Origin: Planctomycetota bacterium
Lineage (GTDB): Bacteria > Planctomycetota > Phycisphaerae > Phycisphaerales > UBA1924
DNA: 64,000 nucleotides
Assembly: GCA_018242625.1 (NCBI GenBank)
Contig: JAFEBO010000008.1
Span: 558,001-622,000, forward strand
Reading direction: 5' to 3'
The notes beneath the pieces were generated by a model. It saw only the letters and a list, made by a program, of their open reading frames with translations. It was not told where the DNA came from and made no database searches. Positions 26,066-35,754 of this stretch are shown one piece after another. The position numbers and the translations under genes were made by a program. Numbering within the stretch: position 1 is the first letter of the stretch; every line of letters starts with the position of its first letter.

Positions 26066-29000
26066 ATGCCCAGCCTCCCAGTCGTAAGTTCGAACTCCGA
26101 GTATGCGAGGCGGCCCGAGGGCGGCTTCGATCGCGAACGGTTCTCGCGCGACTTTGCCAACGCGGTTGAGGGCGAAGTCCGCTTCGGGCTGCACGATCGG
26201 CTGCTCTACGCGACCGACGCGTCCCTGTACCAGGTTGAGCCGCTCGGAGTCTTCATTCCCGCGTCCGTGGCTGATGCGGTTCGCGGCGTGCGGTACTGCC
26301 TCGAGCGTGGGGTGCCACTGCTTCCTCGCGGGGGTGGCACATCCCTCGCGGGTCAGTGCACGAACCGTGCCGTGGTTGTAGATTTCTCTGGACGGTGCAC
26401 CCGGATTCTCGAAGTCAACGCCCCGGCCCGCACCTGCCGCGTCGAGCCCGGCATCACCGTGGACGATTTGAGCGACGCGTTGGCCTCCGAGGGTCTGATG
26501 TTCGCGCCCGATCCCGCCACCGCGCGCCACGCAAACATTGGCGGATGCATCGGGAACAACGCCGCCGGATCCCGATCGATCCTGTACGGCAGAACGAGCG
26601 AAAATGTGCTGGGGGTTGATGCGCTTCTCGCGGACGGCTTTGTCGCCCGGTTTGAGAAAGGGGCCGCATCCCGGCACGAGCGCGTCGGAAAGCTGACCGC
26701 ACGCGTGATCGAAGTCGTGCGACGAAACGAGCGGTTTATCCGCGAGCGGTTCCCGAAGACCGTTCGCAGAAATGCCGGGTACGGCCTCGATATGGTCCTC
26801 CAGGCGCTTGATCGGAGCGGCGGCGATCCCGACGGCGTCAATCTTGCTCATCTCCTGTGCGGCAGCGAGGGCACACTCGCGGTCACACTCGGCGCGCAGC
26901 TTTTGCTCCATCCTCGCCCCAAATCCAAAGGACTCGCCACGCTCGGGTTCGATTCTCTCGACGCCGCCATCGAGAGCGTTCTTCCGATACTCAAAACTGG
27001 TCCCTCGGCCGTCGAACTTCTGGACGACACGGTCATCGATCTGGCAAAGGCCAATACGGAGTATCGCAGGTATGTCGATCTGATGCCGATGCCCCCGCAC
27101 GGCGAACTGAAGGCCGTTCTGTACGTCGAGTACTACGGCCAGACACCGGAGGACGTGCGTGGAAAATTCGACGAACTCCGAAGGCTCATTCCCCGCGCTT
27201 CCATGCACGCGCACAGCGATGCGACCTCGATCGCGAACGCATGGAAGCTCCGCAAGGCCGGCGAGCCGCTCCTGCACGGCATCCCCGGCAATCGCAAGCC
27301 CATCACGTTCGTGGAGGACAATGCCGTCCCTGTTGAGCATCTCGAGGAGTTTGTGCGCCGATTCCGGGAAATCGTTACCCGGCACGGCACGCGGGCTGCT
27401 TACTGGGCCCATGCATCCGTGGGCGTTCTGCATGTACGTCCGCTGATCGATATTCACGATCCGGCCGACCGCGAGCGGATGCAGCAGATTGCGGTAGAAG
27501 TCGCCGATCTCGCGAAGAGCCTCGGCGGGGTGATGTCCGGCGAACACGGCGATGGCCGCGTGCGGGGGCCGCTGCTCGAGCGTTTCTACGGGCCGGAACT
27601 GATGAACGCGATGCGGGAGATCAAGGCGATCTTCGATCCGAAGAACCTGCTGAATCCGGGCAACATCGTCGAGCCGCGCCCGATCGCCTCGATTGCGGAG
27701 AATCTGCGGATCGAGCCGGGAGGAGTGCCGGCCCTCGTGCCGGAGGTGCAGACGTACTTTGATTTCAGCGATCAGCACGGTCTGGGCGGTGCCGTTGAGA
27801 TGTGCAACGGGGCCGGAGTGTGCCGGAAAAAGAGCGGCGGAACAATGTGCCCCTCGTACATGGGCACGCTGGACGAACGCCACAGCACGCGGGGTCGCGG
27901 CAATGCGCTCCGCCTGGCGATCACCGGACAGCTCCGCCCCGGCTCACGCGACCCCGCGTGGGATGATGAACAGACCCAGCAGACGCTGGCGCTCTGCCTG
28001 AGCTGCAAGGCGTGCAAATCGGAATGCCCCAGCAATGTCGACATCGCACGGCTGAAGGCTGAGTACACGGCGCAAGGATTTCGTGCCCGGGGGGGCGCTC
28101 CGTTGCGAACAAGGCTGCTCGCTCACTTCCGACCGCTGGCCAGAATCGGATCGCTGACCGCTCCTCTGGCCAACGCCGCCAACGGCTCGCGGCTGGGGCG
28201 CTGGCTTATCAGCCGCCTGATGGGCTTTGACCCCCGGCGCACGATTCCCCCGTTTTCCCGCCCGCTGACGGCCGAGTTCGCCAAGGGAATACAACCTCCA
28301 AAGAGGAGCTCCGGGAAGGTCGTTCTCTTCGGCGACTGCTTCACGATGTACCTTGAGTCGGGCATCGGGGCGGCGGCGAAGCGCGTCCTTGAATCGCTCG
28401 GATATGAGGTCATCCTGGCCGACGTTGGCTGCTGCGGACGGACCTTTCTTTCCACCGGCATGCTGGAGGAAGCAATCGATCACGTCGATCGGGCCATCGA
28501 GAAGCTCACACCATTCGCCCTGGACGATTCGATCGGCGGGATTCTTGTCATCGAGCCGTCTTGCGCTTCAGCCATAAAGGACGACTGGATCCAGCTCAAG
28601 GTGGCGGCAAGCCGGGAAATCCGTAACAAGATCGCCCGAAAAACATGGCTCGTCGAAGAGTTTCTGGCCTCCCGTATCGCGGATCATCCGGAACTTGAAC
28701 GGAGAGCAAAGGACTGTGAGCCGGGCGCGGCACGCGCCCCGGTTCTGTTCCACGGGCACTGTCACCAGAAGGCGCTCTGGGGGGCCGAATCAAGCGCGAA
28801 GGCTCTCCGCATGTTCGCGGGAGACCGCGTAAAGGTGCTGGACAGCGGCTGTTGCGGCATGGCGGGATCCTTCGGATTCGGCAGGGACAAGTTCGACCTT
28901 TCCATGCGAATTGCGGACCTCGCTCTGCTTCCGGCTGTGCGCGGCGGGCTGTCCAAGGAGCCCGAAACCGTCGTCTGTGCGTCCGGCACTTCATGCCGAC

Positions 29001-29077
29001 ATCAGATCCATGACGGCGCCGGTGTAAAGGCCCTCCACCCGATCGAACTCATCGACCGCTGGATGCACGGCGGCTGA
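26066..29077 (+). CDS. FAD-linked oxidase/Fe-S fusion (D-2-hydroxyacid dehydrogenase, YdiJ/D-LDH like)
   Basis: 1003 residues. FAD_binding_4 domain first (VPLLPRGGGTSLAGQ; HANIGGCIGNNAAGSRSI), then the FAD oxidase C-terminal domain ending SGEHGDGRVRGPLLE. A 4Fe-4S ferredoxin-like module follows (CNGAGVCRKK...CPSY; CLSCKACKSECPSNVD), then two CCG cysteine-rich domains (VGCCGRTFLSTGM and DSGCCGMAGSFGFG). This order is that of E. coli YdiJ, a D-2-hydroxyglutarate dehydrogenase, and related D-lactate dehydrogenases. Substrate is uncertain. Electrons probably pass to the quinone pool or an electron-transfer flavoprotein. Confidence 0.85.
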   Translation: MPSLPVVSSNSEYARRPEGGFDRERFSRDFANAVEGEVRFGLHDRLLYATDASLYQVEPLGVFIPASVADAVRGVRYCLERGVPLLPRGGGTSLAGQCTNRAVVVDFSGRCTRILEVNAPARTCRVEPGITVDDLSDALASEGLMFAPDPATARHANIGGCIGNNAAGSRSILYGRTSENVLGVDALLADGFVARFEKGAASRHERVGKLTARVIEVVRRNERFIRERFPKTVRRNAGYGLDMVLQALDRSGGDPDGVNLAHLLCGSEGTLAVTLGAQLLLHPRPKSKGLATLGFDSLDAAIESVLPILKTGPSAVELLDDTVIDLAKANTEYRRYVDLMPMPPHGELKAVLYVEYYGQTPEDVRGKFDELRRLIPRASMHAHSDATSIANAWKLRKAGEPLLHGIPGNRKPITFVEDNAVPVEHLEEFVRRFREIVTRHGTRAAYWAHASVGVLHVRPLIDIHDPADRERMQQIAVEVADLAKSLGGVMSGEHGDGRVRGPLLERFYGPELMNAMREIKAIFDPKNLLNPGNIVEPRPIASIAENLRIEPGGVPALVPEVQTYFDFSDQHGLGGAVEMCNGAGVCRKKSGGTMCPSYMGTLDERHSTRGRGNALRLAITGQLRPGSRDPAWDDEQTQQTLALCLSCKACKSECPSNVDIARLKAEYTAQGFRARGGAPLRTRLLAHFRPLARIGSLTAPLANAANGSRLGRWLISRLMGFDPRRTIPPFSRPLTAEFAKGIQPPKRSSGKVVLFGDCFTMYLESGIGAAAKRVLESLGYEVILADVGCCGRTFLSTGMLEEAIDHVDRAIEKLTPFALDDSIGGILVIEPSCASAIKDDWIQLKVAASREIRNKIARKTWLVEEFLASRIADHPELERRAKDCEPGAARAPVLFHGHCHQKALWGAESSAKALRMFAGDRVKVLDSGCCGMAGSFGFGRDKFDLSMRIADLALLPAVRGGLSKEPETVVCASGTSCRHQIHDGAGVKALHPIELIDRWMHGG

Positions 29078-29086
29078 GGCGCAAGT

Positions 29087-29320
29087 TCAGCCTTCCTGCG
29101 TCGAGTCGAGCACGGCCTTGGTCACCGGGTCGTAGCGGTAGACATGGCCAGGAGACTCGGCCCGGCAGCCCTTGTGAGAGCCGTCGCAGAAGGGAAACTT
29201 CTGAGAGATGCCGCAGGCGCAGATCGAAAGTACCTTCAGGTTCCCCTGCTCGTCACGGGGCCACGTGGCGGGGTCGATCCTGATCGGGTCTGTCTTTTCG
29301 TGACGTACCAGGCGGGCCAT
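29087..29320 (-). CDS. CDGSH iron-sulfur domain protein
   Basis: 77 residues. The motif CACGISQKFPFCDGSHKGC contains C-x-C...C-x-x-x-H, the three-Cys one-His ligand set of a mitoNEET-type 2Fe-2S cluster. The chosen start is ATG at 29318-29320, 6-7 nt after GGAG; ATG 29326 is too close to it. Single-domain bacterial CDGSH proteins are redox or cluster-transfer proteins of mostly unknown role. Convergent with the FAD/Fe-S gene, ending 9 nt from its stop. Confidence 0.85.
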   Translation of the reverse strand: MARLVRHEKTDPIRIDPATWPRDEQGNLKVLSICACGISQKFPFCDGSHKGCRAESPGHVYRYDPVTKAVLDSTQEG

Positions 29321-29411
29321 GTTCATTCTCCGTTCCTCGGATCGTAGCGGCGCGGCAGGGCTTGCCGGATGCGTTAGTATCTTGTGAAGACGCCGGTGAT
29401 GGCGCACGGAG

Positions 29412-30392
29412 ATGCAGCGCGGCTTGCAAAGCGGCTTTGATACGAACCAGACCGCGGGTTTCAGCTCCCCAGGGAACGAAACGCCGCTCCTCGCGAAGGA
29501 ACTCACAGGCGACCTGCTCTGTGCCCGCTGTCATTACAACCTTCGCGGACTTTCGATTCGCGGGCGGTGTCCGGAATGCGGGATGTCCATCCGAGGCACC
29601 ATCCTCGCCAAGATCGATCCTCACGCAAGCGAACTTCAGCCCATCGGCCATCCCCGCATTGTCGCTCTGGGCCTGCTCCTCTGGCCACTGGCAGCTCTCG
29701 TCGCGGCGGTCGGACTCTGGTGGCTGAGGGTCGCAGAGCTGGCCGGGCGCAACGCCGGGACGTGGCCGCCCGATCTCGTGGTGATCGCAACACTTCTTTC
29801 GGGGCTGGGCGCGTGCGTTCTGATCAGGCCGCACGCGCAGATCCCGATCGACGGAACCGTCCGTGCCGTGGTGGGGGTGCTGCTCTACCTGCCACTGACA
29901 CTGGCGTTCTACGTGGTTCTGAACCGGATTGATGCGGGCGCTACTCCGACCCCTTTTTCGACCGGCGGAAGCCTGAACTTGGAACGATCCGGGATGCGGC
30001 TGCTTTGCGACCTGCTTCTGATGCTCATCATCGGGTGCCTCCGTCCCAATGCGCGAATATTCGTCCATCGTTCCATGCTTCTTCGTTCTGGGAAGGTCGA
30101 TCGCCAGACCATGCTGGCGATGGTTGGTGCTCTGGCGATCATCGCAACCGGAGATCTCGTGCACATCGCCGGAGCGCAGCTTGGCGGCGGGAGCGAACAG
30201 ATCGCCCAGGTCATCGGCACGGTCTTCGTCGCGGTCGGATCGATGTTCCTGACGCTCGGTCTCATCGGCACACTGGTCGATTGCGCCAGGATTGTCCCTG
30301 CCGTGCTGAGCCCGCCCATCTCGCTCGAATCGATCGCCGACGGAACACCCTCGCAGGCGTACTTCGGGTCTTCGCACTCGAGCGTACCCTGA
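29412..30392 (+). CDS. zinc-ribbon multi-pass membrane protein
   Basis: 326 residues. N-terminal zinc ribbon CARCHYNLRGLSIRGRCPEC (C-x2-C...C-x2-C), followed by about six hydrophobic helices (LLLWPLAALVAAVGLWWL, VVIATLLSGLGACVLI, AVVGVLLYLPLTLAFYVVL, LLCDLLLMLIIGCL, MLAMVGALAIIATGDLV, GTVFVAVGSMFLTLGLIGTL). CxxCxYdLRGL-type ribbons ahead of membrane helices are common in Phycisphaerae proteins of unknown function. It is divergent from the CDGSH gene and 3 nt ahead of the zincin gene. Confidence 0.7.
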   Translation: MQRGLQSGFDTNQTAGFSSPGNETPLLAKELTGDLLCARCHYNLRGLSIRGRCPECGMSIRGTILAKIDPHASELQPIGHPRIVALGLLLWPLAALVAAVGLWWLRVAELAGRNAGTWPPDLVVIATLLSGLGACVLIRPHAQIPIDGTVRAVVGVLLYLPLTLAFYVVLNRIDAGATPTPFSTGGSLNLERSGMRLLCDLLLMLIIGCLRPNARIFVHRSMLLRSGKVDRQTMLAMVGALAIIATGDLVHIAGAQLGGGSEQIAQVIGTVFVAVGSMFLTLGLIGTLVDCARIVPAVLSPPISLESIADGTPSQAYFGSSHSSVP

Positions 30393-30395
30393 AAT

Positions 30396-30809
30396 GTGCT
30401 GAGCGAACAGGAAAGAGAACGGTTCGATACGTTGCTGGAAGAGGCGATCGAGGCCCTGCCGCCGGCGTTGCACCGGCTGATCGAAGAAGTCCCGGTTGTT
30501 GCCCTGGACAGACCCACCGCGCAGATGCTCCGAGACGTGGGGATCGATCCGGCCGATGAGGAAGAGGCCGTTTCACTCTGCGGCCTTCACAGCGGGGTCT
30601 CCAACACGGAAAAGTCCGTCGAACGGTCTGGCGAGATGCCCCCCGATATCCACATTTTTCGCGAGGGTGTCATCTCCCTGGCCGGAGGATGGGATCAACC
30701 CGAAGCCGACGACGTGGTATACGAAGAGATAATGATCACGCTCCTGCATGAAATCGGGCATCAATTCGGGCTGGATGAGGACGACCTCGAACGCCTTGGT
30801 TACGCCTGA
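30396..30809 (+). CDS. minimal zinc metallopeptidase-family protein
   Basis: 137 residues, GTG start 3 nt after the upstream gene. C-terminal motif LLHEIGHQFGLDEDDLERLGY: HExxHxxGLDED is the signature of the small DUF1025-type minimal matrix-metalloprotease-like family. IHIFREGV and EDDVVYEEIMITLLHE-type elements fit that family. The zinc ligands and glutamate are intact. Substrate unknown; cytoplasmic by lack of a signal peptide. Confidence 0.8.
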   Translation: MLSEQERERFDTLLEEAIEALPPALHRLIEEVPVVALDRPTAQMLRDVGIDPADEEEAVSLCGLHSGVSNTEKSVERSGEMPPDIHIFREGVISLAGGWDQPEADDVVYEEIMITLLHEIGHQFGLDEDDLERLGYA

Positions 30810-30873
30810 CCAGCCGTCCTTCGCAAATCACGCCAAAGATGATTCTCCGTCGTTCGAACAAAAGGAGTTAGGG

Positions 30874-32682
30874 ATGATCGGTAACCGTCACGCAGTTCGC
30901 TCCGGCCGCGCGCTGGCCATTGTTCTGAGCCTGGCCTTGACCTCCGGGGCAATCGCCGCCGAGCTCGCCGCTCAGCGCATCGGAACCATCGAGATCAAGG
31001 GGAAGCCGGCAGCAAGGCCGGGCCCGATGTCTTTTCTCGGCGGCAAGCAGGGGCAGACGCTCCGCGAGCTTGTCGACGCTATCGACGCCGCCCCGGGCCG
31101 CGACGATGTTGGCGCACTGCTTATCCGGCTCAAAGATGCGACTTTGACTCGGGCTCAGACCGAAGAACTCGGCGCCGCGATCCGGCGAGTGCGGTCGGCC
31201 GGGAAGCGGGTGACGGTTTTCAGCGAAAGCTACGACACAACGGACATGCTGCTCGGCTGCTATGCGGATGAGATCATCATCCAGAAGGGAGGTCCGGTTT
31301 CGGTCCCCGGCCTGCACATGGAAGAGATGTTCCTCGCCGACACGCTGGCCTGGGCCGGCATCAAGGCCGACATGGTCCAGATCGGCGACTACAAAGGCGC
31401 GAACGAGCAGATGACAAGGGCCGCTCCGAGCAAGCCATGGAGCGAGAACATCGATCAGCTCCTGGACAGCCTGTACGACAATGAGAAGGCGACGCTGAAG
31501 GCGGGCCGGAAGCTCTCCGAAGATCAGTACCAGGCCGCGATGAAGATTGTCTGGATGGCCGATTCCGCAGACGCGGTGAAGTCCGGCATGGTTGATGCCG
31601 AACTCGATCTGCCCGACGTGACAAAGTATGTGGCGGAAAAAAGCAAGCTCGACAGCAGCAAGACGCTCAGCCTTGTCTCTCAGCGCGACGAACTGGATCT
31701 TGCCGCCAGTTCAAACCCCTTCGCACTTTTCTCGAGCATTCTGAAGCCCGCCAAGCGAACGATCACGCAAGAATCGATCGGCGTTCTGCACATCGACGGG
31801 ACGATTGTCGATGGCGAGTCCAAGGCCGGATTCACGGGCGAAAAGAGCGTTGGCAGCCGGACCATCCGCAACGCGATCGAGGACATGCTCGATGAGGATC
31901 TGGTCAAGGGCGTCATTGTCCGGATCGATTCCCCCGGCGGAAGCGCGGTCGCGAGCGAAGTCATCTGGCAGGGGTTGAAGCGTCTCGCGGCAAAGAAGCC
32001 GGTCTGGATCAGCGTCGGCGATATGGCCGCGAGCGGGGGGTACTACATCGCCAGCGCCGGGCAGAAAATCTATGTCAACCCTTCCAGCATCGTCGGGAGC
32101 ATCGGCGTAGTTGGCGGCAAGATGAGCCTCGCCGGTGTGTACGAGCATCTGAAAGTGCACGTCTCAAGCCGCTCCCGCGGTCCAATGGCGGGCATGTTCG
32201 ATTCGGCATCGCCCTGGACTCCCGAGCAGCTCACACTCATCCGCGGGAAGATGACCGAGACCTTCGACCTGTTCAAGTCGCGCGTCGCGGAAGGCCGTCA
32301 CGGCATCGATCTGTCCAAAACCGCGGGCGGCTGGGTTTTCGCGGGCCAGAAAGTCATCGATCTCAAGATGGCCGACAAGGTGGGCGGACTCCGCGATTCG
32401 CTCGAGGACATGAGCTCGCAGCTTCATCTTGAGAAGTACGACGTAGTCGATTACCCGCCGCCGCCGTCCTTCGCGGAACTTCTTGAAGACACCATCGGAG
32501 GAGTTTCGGCTCCGGGTATCAGCGCGGCGATGGGCGGCATCGGTCCCGAATTGAGCAAGCTGGGAACGATTGTTTTCGGCGACCGTGCCTGGGACCAGAT
32601 ATCGCGTGCCGCTCAGGGGCTGATGCTCCTGCGCACCGAGCCCGTGCTGCTCATGCACCCCGAGGTCCTGATTCTTCGGTAA
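30874..32682 (+). CDS. sppA: signal peptide peptidase SppA, long form
   Basis: 602 residues, AAGGAG upstream of ATG 30874. N-terminal signal or anchor (ALAIVLSLALTSGAIAAELAA) and two tandem ClpP-like domains as in E. coli SppA. The catalytic lysine is probably in GDYKGANEQ (domain 1) and the nucleophile serine in GDMAASGGYYIA (domain 2), with IRIDSPGGSAVASEV ahead of it. SppA degrades cleaved signal peptides in the membrane. The C-terminal extension of about 90 residues is poorly conserved. Confidence 0.88.
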   Translation: MIGNRHAVRSGRALAIVLSLALTSGAIAAELAAQRIGTIEIKGKPAARPGPMSFLGGKQGQTLRELVDAIDAAPGRDDVGALLIRLKDATLTRAQTEELGAAIRRVRSAGKRVTVFSESYDTTDMLLGCYADEIIIQKGGPVSVPGLHMEEMFLADTLAWAGIKADMVQIGDYKGANEQMTRAAPSKPWSENIDQLLDSLYDNEKATLKAGRKLSEDQYQAAMKIVWMADSADAVKSGMVDAELDLPDVTKYVAEKSKLDSSKTLSLVSQRDELDLAASSNPFALFSSILKPAKRTITQESIGVLHIDGTIVDGESKAGFTGEKSVGSRTIRNAIEDMLDEDLVKGVIVRIDSPGGSAVASEVIWQGLKRLAAKKPVWISVGDMAASGGYYIASAGQKIYVNPSSIVGSIGVVGGKMSLAGVYEHLKVHVSSRSRGPMAGMFDSASPWTPEQLTLIRGKMTETFDLFKSRVAEGRHGIDLSKTAGGWVFAGQKVIDLKMADKVGGLRDSLEDMSSQLHLEKYDVVDYPPPPSFAELLEDTIGGVSAPGISAAMGGIGPELSKLGTIVFGDRAWDQISRAAQGLMLLRTEPVLLMHPEVLILR

Positions 32683-32699
32683 TACTGGGAGGTTCCGCC

Positions 32700-33704
32700 T
32701 TGCGATATCGCGCTGTCGGCAAAACCGGAATTCAGGTTTCGGAGATCGGCTTTGGCTGCTGGACCATGGGCGGGCCCAACTGGTCCACGGCTAACGGGCA
32801 GCCGATCGGCTGGGCCGAGATCAACGAAGAAGACATCCTCGCGGGCATCCGCGTCGGCCTGGAAGCGGGCGTCAACCATTGGGACAACGCCGACGTCTAC
32901 GGCAACGGCCGGGCCGAGAGGCTCCTGGCCAAGTGCCTCAGAAAGCTCGGCGCCCGGCGCGAGACACAAGTGATCGCCACAAAGGTCGGGCACTTCAAGG
33001 GCACTGCCCCGAGCCCTTACGAAGCAGCCAATATCCGCCACCAGTGCGAGCAGTCACTCCGCAACCTTCGCACGGATTACATCGATATCTACTACTTTCA
33101 CCATGGCACTTTTACTGGCCCTGACGTCGACGGGGTAGAGCATGACTATTTGAACGAGGCGGCGTCCACGATGCGGGATCTTGTTCGTGAGGGCAAAGTC
33201 CGAGCGGTCGGCCAGAGCGCCTACACGGAAGAGGATTTCGAGCGAGCGGTGCCTGTCGTCCGTCCGGACGTGCTCCAGAACAAGGCGAACATGCGCTATG
33301 ACCAGTTCATCCGCCCCGGGGGGAGAGTTCCCGAGCTGATGCGAAAGTTCGGCTCCTCCTTTGTCGGGTTTGGACCCCTCGATCAGGGAATCCTGCTGGA
33401 CAAGTTTGATCCCGAGAATCCGCCCAAGTTTGCGGAGGGAGACTATCGCAACAACCGCAAGGACATGCTCGCGGAATCTCTCCGCGGACTCAAGCCCAAA
33501 CTCACGCAGTTGCGCACTCAGTTCGGCGATTCGACGGCGGCCCTCGCTTCGGTTGCCTGCAGGTTTGTCCTGGCGCACGAGCACGTCTGCAGCACGATTC
33601 CCGGTTTCCGCAACGCCTCTCAGGCCGCATGCAATGTCAAAGGTGCGGACGATCCGCCCCTGACCCAGGAGCAGATTCAGTTCTGCCGCTCGGTATTTGG
33701 TTAG
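32700..33704 (+). CDS. aldo/keto reductase
   Basis: 334 residues, TTG start 8 nt after GGGAGG. AKR fold: YRAVGKTGIQVSEIGFGCW, DNADVYGNGRAERLLAKCL (Asp/Tyr of the tetrad), VIATKVGHF (Lys), and IYYFHHG (His). C-terminal cofactor region FVLAHEHVCSTIPGF. NADPH-dependent reduction of carbonyl compounds is the family activity; the substrate cannot be named. It ends 3 nt from the convergent PEP-CTERM gene. Confidence 0.85.
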   Translation: MRYRAVGKTGIQVSEIGFGCWTMGGPNWSTANGQPIGWAEINEEDILAGIRVGLEAGVNHWDNADVYGNGRAERLLAKCLRKLGARRETQVIATKVGHFKGTAPSPYEAANIRHQCEQSLRNLRTDYIDIYYFHHGTFTGPDVDGVEHDYLNEAASTMRDLVREGKVRAVGQSAYTEEDFERAVPVVRPDVLQNKANMRYDQFIRPGGRVPELMRKFGSSFVGFGPLDQGILLDKFDPENPPKFAEGDYRNNRKDMLAESLRGLKPKLTQLRTQFGDSTAALASVACRFVLAHEHVCSTIPGFRNASQAACNVKGADDPPLTQEQIQFCRSVFG

Positions 33705-33707
33705 CGA

Positions 33708-34913
33708 TTACCTCCGGCGTCTGCCCGCCAGAAGGCCGCCAAGCCCGAAGACGAGCACCGAACCGGGAGCGGGAATCTGCACAACCGGAGGATGATTCCA
33801 CTCCGGCTGCGTCGGATTGGACTGCACCGGGGCCGGCGACTGGTCCTTCGGAGTCGACGGAGCCGGCTCATCTTCGCCCGAGCCTCCTCCGCCTCCCCCG
33901 GAACCCGCCGGCTGCATTCCGTACTCGGCCATCGCAAATGCGGGGCGATCCCAGACGCCAAAGTAGTTGTTAGCGCTGCCGCCGCCTCCGCCGCCCGCCC
34001 CGCCCGAATCGGGCACCAGCGCGAGCACGACGTTGGTCAGGCCCCAGACCGGAGCATTGGCGCCCGAATCCAGGCCACGGGAGTAAAACTCCACACGGAC
34101 ATCGTCCGAGCCGCTCTCGGATGCGGCCGCGGTCCGCTCAAACCGATAGGCCAGGCGATACACCGTTCCCACTTTGCCGTCGGGACCGGTGAAAGTTTCG
34201 ATCGCCTGGAAGCCGGGTTCAAAGTCGGACTGGCCCACGGTATCGGGGTACGCCTGCCTGGAGCCCGGCACGGTCGCAAAGTTGGTTTCGATCAGCGTGG
34301 GGCCGTCGACGATGCGCAGTCCCCACACCTGCGGCCTGGGAGCCGAGTTGCCCTTCCAGTCGCCGATCGCCAGCAGATCGAACTGGATGACGTAGTTTCC
34401 GTTCTGCGGGGCATGATCCACTGTGAGCGTCGTCGAGCCGTTGCCGATCGTGCCCAGGAAGCGGCGACCGTCGGGCGTTTCACGCACGTCGCCGTATGAC
34501 CATTCGTTGCGCAGAGAGTCCTGGAAGGACGAATCGAAATCCGAGCGGTAGATCACGCGGCATTCGCCGTCGGAGGTGCCGCGCTGCAGAATGATCGTGC
34601 GGCCCGCGTTTTCCGGGTCGAGCATGCCGGCGATATCACTGCCGGCGGATGGACCGTTGTAGGGAACGCTCATCGCCAGGCGCAGGCCGCCGACCGCCAC
34701 GGGAGACAGCAGCGTGTTCGACAAGTACTCGCTGTAGTTCGCGGCATTCAGGGCGTCGACGCGGTGCGTGACTTTGCCCAGGGTCGGCTGCGGAATGGTC
34801 TGCGTGCCGGCGTTGCCCGCCCGGGCTTGCCCGGCAAAGGCGAGAGAGACCGACATGAGCGCGATCATCGCGCGGGCGCCGGAGCGCCCCGATTCATTTA
34901 TGACGGGTTTCAT
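33708..34913 (-). CDS. PEP-CTERM-type exported protein
   Basis: 401 residues from ATG at 34911-34913, after an AAGGGGAAAAGGG-type purine tract. Signal peptide (MIALMSVSLAFAGQARAG), a beta-rich exported body of unknown function with Gly/Pro/Ser-rich linkers, and a C-terminal sorting signal: IPAPGSVLVFGLGGLLAG followed by RRRR. PEP-CTERM proteins are processed by exosortase and are common in planctomycetes that make extracellular polysaccharide. No exosortase gene is in the window. Confidence 0.8.
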   Translation of the reverse strand: MKPVINESGRSGARAMIALMSVSLAFAGQARAGNAGTQTIPQPTLGKVTHRVDALNAANYSEYLSNTLLSPVAVGGLRLAMSVPYNGPSAGSDIAGMLDPENAGRTIILQRGTSDGECRVIYRSDFDSSFQDSLRNEWSYGDVRETPDGRRFLGTIGNGSTTLTVDHAPQNGNYVIQFDLLAIGDWKGNSAPRPQVWGLRIVDGPTLIETNFATVPGSRQAYPDTVGQSDFEPGFQAIETFTGPDGKVGTVYRLAYRFERTAAASESGSDDVRVEFYSRGLDSGANAPVWGLTNVVLALVPDSGGAGGGGGGSANNYFGVWDRPAFAMAEYGMQPAGSGGGGGGSGEDEPAPSTPKDQSPAPVQSNPTQPEWNHPPVVQIPAPGSVLVFGLGGLLAGRRRR

Positions 34914-35082
34914 GACCCTTTTCCCCTTCGTCAGACCGGCCGGGTGTGCCCGAACAAGTGCGCACCTCCGACCGCTCTGAGAGACTCCATTCCCAATCTC
35001 AACATGCCATGCGCTCTCGACGCCGGCAAGGTTCCGCACGATGACGTCACGACAATCAAGTTGGCCGCGGCACTACAAACGG

Positions 35083-35106
35083 AAAAGGCCCGCTTTTCAG
35101 CGGGCC
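35083..35106 (-). terminator. rho-independent terminator after frr
   Basis: GGCCCGC (35087-35093) pairs with GCGGGCC (35100-35106). Read on the minus strand, the hairpin is followed by TTTT (35083-35086). It lies 47 nt past the frr stop and should end the pyrH-frr transcript before the PEP-CTERM gene. Confidence 0.7.
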
Positions 35107-35152
35107 TCTGGCGGATAACTTTGCTGTAAACGCTTCCAACTCTGCAGTGTTG

Positions 35153-35722
35153 TCAGACCGTCTCGATTTCCTTCGTCTTTTCGGCAACGCGCTTGTCGAT
35201 CTCGTCCTCAAACTTCTTGAGGAGCTTCTGGATCTCTTCCTTGAGTGTTTCGATCTCGTCCTCGGGGAAGTGCGAGCCGGCCTGCTTGGAGAGGCCGTCG
35301 GCGTGCTTGTTCGCATCGCGCCGGGTGTTGCGAATCGCGGTCTTTTGTTCCTCTCCCATCTTCTTGACCTTGGCGGTCAGCTGCTGTCGGCGTTCGGTGG
35401 AAAGCGCCGGCACCACAAGGCGGATCTGTTTGGCTTCCACCATCGGGTTGAGGCCGAGCCCCGACGCTTCGATCGCCTGCTTGATGGCTCCCACCGATCC
35501 GGCATCGAACGGCTTGATCAGAAGCTGGGAAGGTTCCGGAACGCTGATCGCCGCAAGACTCTTCAGGTCCGTCATCGAGCCGTAGTAATCCGCCTTGATG
35601 AACTCGACCATCGCCGGGCTCGCGCGGCCGGTTCGGATGCCGCGCATCTCGTTCTTGAGATACTCGACCGCCTTGGTCATCGCTTCTTCGGTCTCGAGGA
35701 GAATGGTATCTGGATCGGTCAT
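35153..35722 (-). CDS. frr: ribosome recycling factor
   Basis: 189 residues; splits post-termination ribosomes with EF-G. Motifs: MTKAVEYLKNEMRGIRTGRA (N-terminal RRF signature), DLKSLAAISVPEPSQLLIKPFD, LSTERRQQLTAKVKKMGEEQ, and a C-terminal helix of charged residues. The start at ATG 35720-35722 matches RRF length; a longer open frame to 36013 overlaps pyrH and is rejected. Same strand as pyrH, 32 nt downstream of it, the classic pyrH-frr pair. Confidence 0.95.
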   Translation of the reverse strand: MTDPDTILLETEEAMTKAVEYLKNEMRGIRTGRASPAMVEFIKADYYGSMTDLKSLAAISVPEPSQLLIKPFDAGSVGAIKQAIEASGLGLNPMVEAKQIRLVVPALSTERRQQLTAKVKKMGEEQKTAIRNTRRDANKHADGLSKQAGSHFPEDEIETLKEEIQKLLKKFEDEIDKRVAEKTKEIETV

Positions 35723-35754
35723 GGTGATGGTGTCCTTGGGTGCGATGATATCGG

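Noticed and set aside
25943-27883. 646-residue open frame on the minus strand
   Set aside because: Antisense to the FAD/Fe-S oxidoreductase, which has clear FAD and metal motifs. No domain recognised in the antisense frame.
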